Notes under the pieces: generated by a model | Told to the model about the DNA's origin: nothing | Databases searched by the model: none | What the model saw: the letters and a program-made list of their open reading frames with translations, nothing else | Shown: positions 61,513-64,000 of the stretch, piece by piece | How the letters are laid out: every line of letters starts with the position of its first letter | How positions within the stretch are numbered: the stretch's first letter is position 1 | Assembly (NCBI GenBank): GCA_963576735.1 | Contig: OY755170.1 | Location: 21,436,875 to 21,500,874 of the forward strand | Direction of reading: 5' to 3' | From: Bedellia somnulentella | Lineage: Eukaryota > Arthropoda > Insecta > Lepidoptera > Bedelliidae | DNA: 64,000 nt | Position numbers and translations under genes: made by a program

Positions 61513-61685
61513 AGAGCTTATTCCATTACACTTTGTCGTTGCTGAATTCAGACGTCCTTCGAAGTTACTACCGCAGACGCTTGTTATTCCACTACACAAA
61601 TTTCAGTTTGAACGTTATTCCACTAGTGTCAATTCAGATTCTGTGGCTTTCAGACGTCTTCATTCAGACAAATGGAATAAGCTCT
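61513..61685. mobile_element. 173-bp MITE, copy 2
   Basis: Inverted copy of 8896-9068 with the same ends (AGAGCTTATTCC and GGAATAAGCTCT) and the same length. The 61484-61750 ORF through it is chance. Confidence 0.85.
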
Positions 61686-61778
61686 TTATTGCTAAACCCG
61701 ACAAAGCTTCGTCGGACATCGTAAGAAAAGCGCGCGCGCTACGATCATAGACGGTACACTACTATACTATTTCAATTC

Positions 61779-62124
61779 AACCGTGATAGCCCAGTGGTTA
61801 GAACACTCGGTTATCGTGCAAACGACTAGTGTTCAAATCCTGGGTCGGGCCTACACCAATTTGTCTTTTCTAAAGACATATGTGTGGTTAATTTATCATG
61901 GTTGTTAACGGTGAGGGAAAACATCGTGAGGAAACCCACTTGGCTGAGTTGTACTTAGTCATGTGACAGTGTATTCGTACAAAACGTACAAAACGTACAA
62001 CGCGATAGGCCTGCCCCCTATCATGTGGATACACTGTCCATGCAAAACGTGGGTACTCTGAACACCAGCCACCCAACCCCTTCGGGGATATTCGGCGTGA
62101 ACGTATATGTTATGTTATGTTATG
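61779..62124 (+). repeat. Family B tRNA-derived SINE, full length with 11-bp target duplication
   Basis: Head ACCGTGATAGCCCAGTGGTT (A box) and GTGTTCAAATCCTGG (B box), whole body, and a (TTATG)n tail. ACTATACTATT at 61761-61771 and 62126-62136 is the target duplication. A short internal expansion (ACGTACAAA repeated near 61980) and a small deletion before CCACCCAACCCC set it apart. Confidence 0.92.
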
Positions 62125-62361
62125 AACTATACTATTCTTTATGACGCAACGATGACGACTGAGCGAGGAGCGCGGGGATGCGCCCGCGGCCTTTGTGCCG
62201 TTGGCTGTTGTGCGGGGTGGGGGGTTCAGAAATAAAGGGAAGCAATTGTAATTTTAGTCTTAAATTAAAGTAGACTGGGTTCAAATCATGTATTTTGGAT
62301 GACGTCAAACTAATTTGGAGTAAGGTTTTTGGTAGTAATATTAATCTTTAAGTAAGACATT
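62125..62361. other. GC-rich patch and flank
   Basis: 62150-62222 is markedly GC-rich (GCGGGGATGCGCCCGCGGCC) against the AT-rich background. No gene recognised. Confidence 0.4.
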
Positions 62362-62384
62362 ATTTGGTGACCATTTATCCATTT

Positions 62385-62889
62385 AAGGAACCAAAAAGAA
62401 TATTTGTACAGGACATGCGATTTTTCGGATGCATTTTCATTTAGTTTGGATCATAATATGATATACTTTAGGACCCTTTTAATAAAGCCGATATTTTTTT
62501 TTTTGGAGTTGTTAAGTTTATTTGGTGCCTAGGCTTAGATCCTAAAAAATATTTTTGGTGACCGTCTAAATTATACCCATTAGCTTACAACACCGTTTAC
62601 CCACCACTCAACTTTTTTTTCTGACCAAACATTATTATACTTAACTTATACTTATTGTAGTTCATAAATTTCAACGATGTTTCAAACATAAAGGGGTAAA
62701 AAGACTTAGAATTTATTTCAAAATTTGTATTTTTTTAATGCCTCGTGGGACTTGTGCAATTTTTGAGAGTGCAAATACATCAGTAAAAAGAAAAAAAATT
62801 AAAAAAATCTTGAAATAATGCTCTTAAATATTTCTGAGGTACTAATACTTTATGATTTTTAATAAATAAGATGAGGTAACATAGTAGCG
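62385..62889. other. Non-coding sequence, unassigned
   Basis: Apart from GGTGACC motifs related to the 23-bp inverted repeat, nothing recognised. Confidence 0.35.
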
Positions 62890-62955
62890 GCCTTGATAGC
62901 TCAGTGGAAAAGAGCACTGCCTGGAGGAATTTTTCTTTCCTTTATTTATCTTTTA
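62890..62955 (+). repeat. Family D tRNA-like SINE, head-deleted
   Basis: GGCCTTGATAGCTCAGTGGA (A-box match) then AGAGCACTGCCTGGA, joined to GAATTTTTCTTTCCTTTATT, the family D tail. Confidence 0.7.
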
Positions 62956-63612
62956 TATAATAGTAATAGTCCCAACATTAGGTTTTCATGTCAAAAACAT
63001 TCAAATTATACGATAAATTATTTTTAATTTGCCATTGCTAGAAACCTTCTAAGTTGAAGCCACAAAAATATATTGTTAAACAAGTATAACCAGAACACAT
63101 TTAATTTTCGTGAATTTATGATAGACGATAGTTTGTTTATTTTTTGTTGTAATAAAATTCATATTTTCAAACATAAACCATGTCTTTTGCATTTCCGGTT
63201 AACGACCGTCCTAGTTCATGAAAAAAATACGTATGGCTTCTTGTATGGTCACAAAAACACAAAAAAATCTGCTATATTTCATAGAGGATGTTAGTTAGTT
63301 ATTTTACAACTTCATAGTTTTAATCTAACGAAATTTTTGTGACTATAAATATAAGCGCAGCATTAGGCAGTGGTGCAAAGATTGGTTGGTTAATCTGTTT
63401 TTAGTTGTACAGATTTAGTTGGTTAGAGGGAAACACCTCAAAATTATTGCATTATTCTGATATTTCTGGTCTAAACCATGTCTTTTTATCTCTTGATGTT
63501 TTTTCACTCGTGAAAATTTCCCAAGTCCCGCCAGTCACAACAATATTATTGTGTAGCGCAACACTATTTACCTGTCAAAGTCACTAGTATAACAAACCGG
63601 ACACTTTTTTCG
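62956..63612. other. Non-coding sequence, unassigned
   Basis: ORFs at 63073-63294 and 63405-63587 are not protein-like. Confidence 0.4.
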
Positions 63613-63706
63613 TAGTCCGTTCTGTTCGACAGCGTAGGCAAACACAGCGGACTTTTTTATCCGTTCAGTCATACCGGTATAACAGACGGTATGACAGAAC
63701 GGACTA
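63613..63706. repeat. Multi-hairpin inverted repeat
   Basis: TAGTCCGTTCTGT (63613-63625) is exactly inverted at 63694-63706. The interior has further GTCCG, CCGTTCAGTC and ATACCGGTAT self-complements. Probably a small DNA-element remnant. Confidence 0.6.
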
Positions 63707-64000
63707 GACGTTATTGTCTAATTAAAGAGCCATTAACATATTTGGAAAATACAATCTTTTATGCTAGGTTGGCATGGGACCGTCGGATGCCAATAAAAGG
63801 AGCGAAGCGAGCAATTGCTTGATTCTCAGATATTACTTATCGTTGAACGATTTATTCTACAAATATCTCAACACGCGTTGCTATGCAATTTATTATGATT
63901 CTTTGAATATACTTGTTGGTTTACCTCAACGCGTGATTGATTCTACACAAAACTGCAATGTAGTTACAGTCCTGATTTTGGAAAACTTAAATTGTTTACA
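63707..64000. other. Right edge, unassigned
   Basis: Nothing recognised up to the end of the window. Confidence 0.4.

Larger units (their letters stand above)
60963..62384. mobile_element. Interval bounded by a perfect 23-bp inverted repeat
   Basis: AAATGGATAAATGGTCACCA... at 60963-60985 is exactly inverted at 62362-62384. Related GGTYACCAAA motifs lie just outside (near 60950 and 62560). The interior contains the 61513 MITE and the 61779 SINE, both later insertions. Possibly a DNA transposon with subterminal repeats; no transposase seen. Confidence 0.5.

Noticed and set aside
61484..61750. 88-codon plus-strand ORF
   Set aside because: Runs through the 173-bp MITE and is not kept as a coding frame in the 8896 copy.

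Overview
The window looks like nuclear DNA of a lepidopteran (moth or butterfly). The evidence is AT-rich sequence, spliced genes with long repeat-filled introns, Helitrons with A^T insertion sites and CTAG 3' ends, a mariner, tRNA-headed SINEs, and several retrotransposon 3' ends I recognise as common in Lepidoptera. No species is named, because nothing in the sequence decides it. There are no prokaryotic operons, no CRISPR and no rRNA.

Two genes are well supported. On the minus strand, eight GT-AG exons between 51172 and 12365 encode the last 316 residues of a membrane (renal-type, M19) dipeptidase. The N-terminal exon or exons carrying the first His-x-Asp metal ligands are not found here and presumably lie beyond the right edge. 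On the plus strand, four exons between 51773 and 57865 encode an intact 378-residue actin-like protein. It keeps the actin length and fold motifs but has replaced most residues actin uses for ATP hydrolysis. If the dipeptidase start lies beyond 64000, this gene is nested antisense in a dipeptidase intron. A third, weaker candidate is a small two-exon ORF (29291-30079, plus strand) inside another dipeptidase intron.

Region by region: 1-12364 is downstream of the dipeptidase and holds a dead mariner (674-1967), SINEs, a foldback element and a 173-bp MITE. 12365-51172 is the dipeptidase, with introns of 12.1 kb and 16.0 kb packed with repeats, including a broken reverse-transcriptase element (24950-26590), two Helitrons, a PIF/Harbinger-like snapback MITE and LINE 3' ends. 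51773-57865 is the actin-like gene. 57866-64000 is non-coding and holds nested insertions, including a 1.4-kb interval bounded by a perfect 23-bp inverted repeat.

The most striking repeat is a SINE-like family, called 'family A' here. It is about 245 bp long and has roughly 25 copies and fragments on both strands. It has a constant 5' end without a tRNA-like head, a conserved stem-loop near the 3' end and a (TATG)n tail. Several copies have clear 7-15 bp target-site duplications. Family B is a tRNA-derived SINE of about 340 bp with a (TTATG)n tail. Family C is a short repeat whose last bases resemble those of family A. Family D is a short tRNA-like SINE. All family names are local to this report. 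Exon boundaries were read by eye from splice sites and reading frame; copy boundaries of degenerate repeats are approximate.
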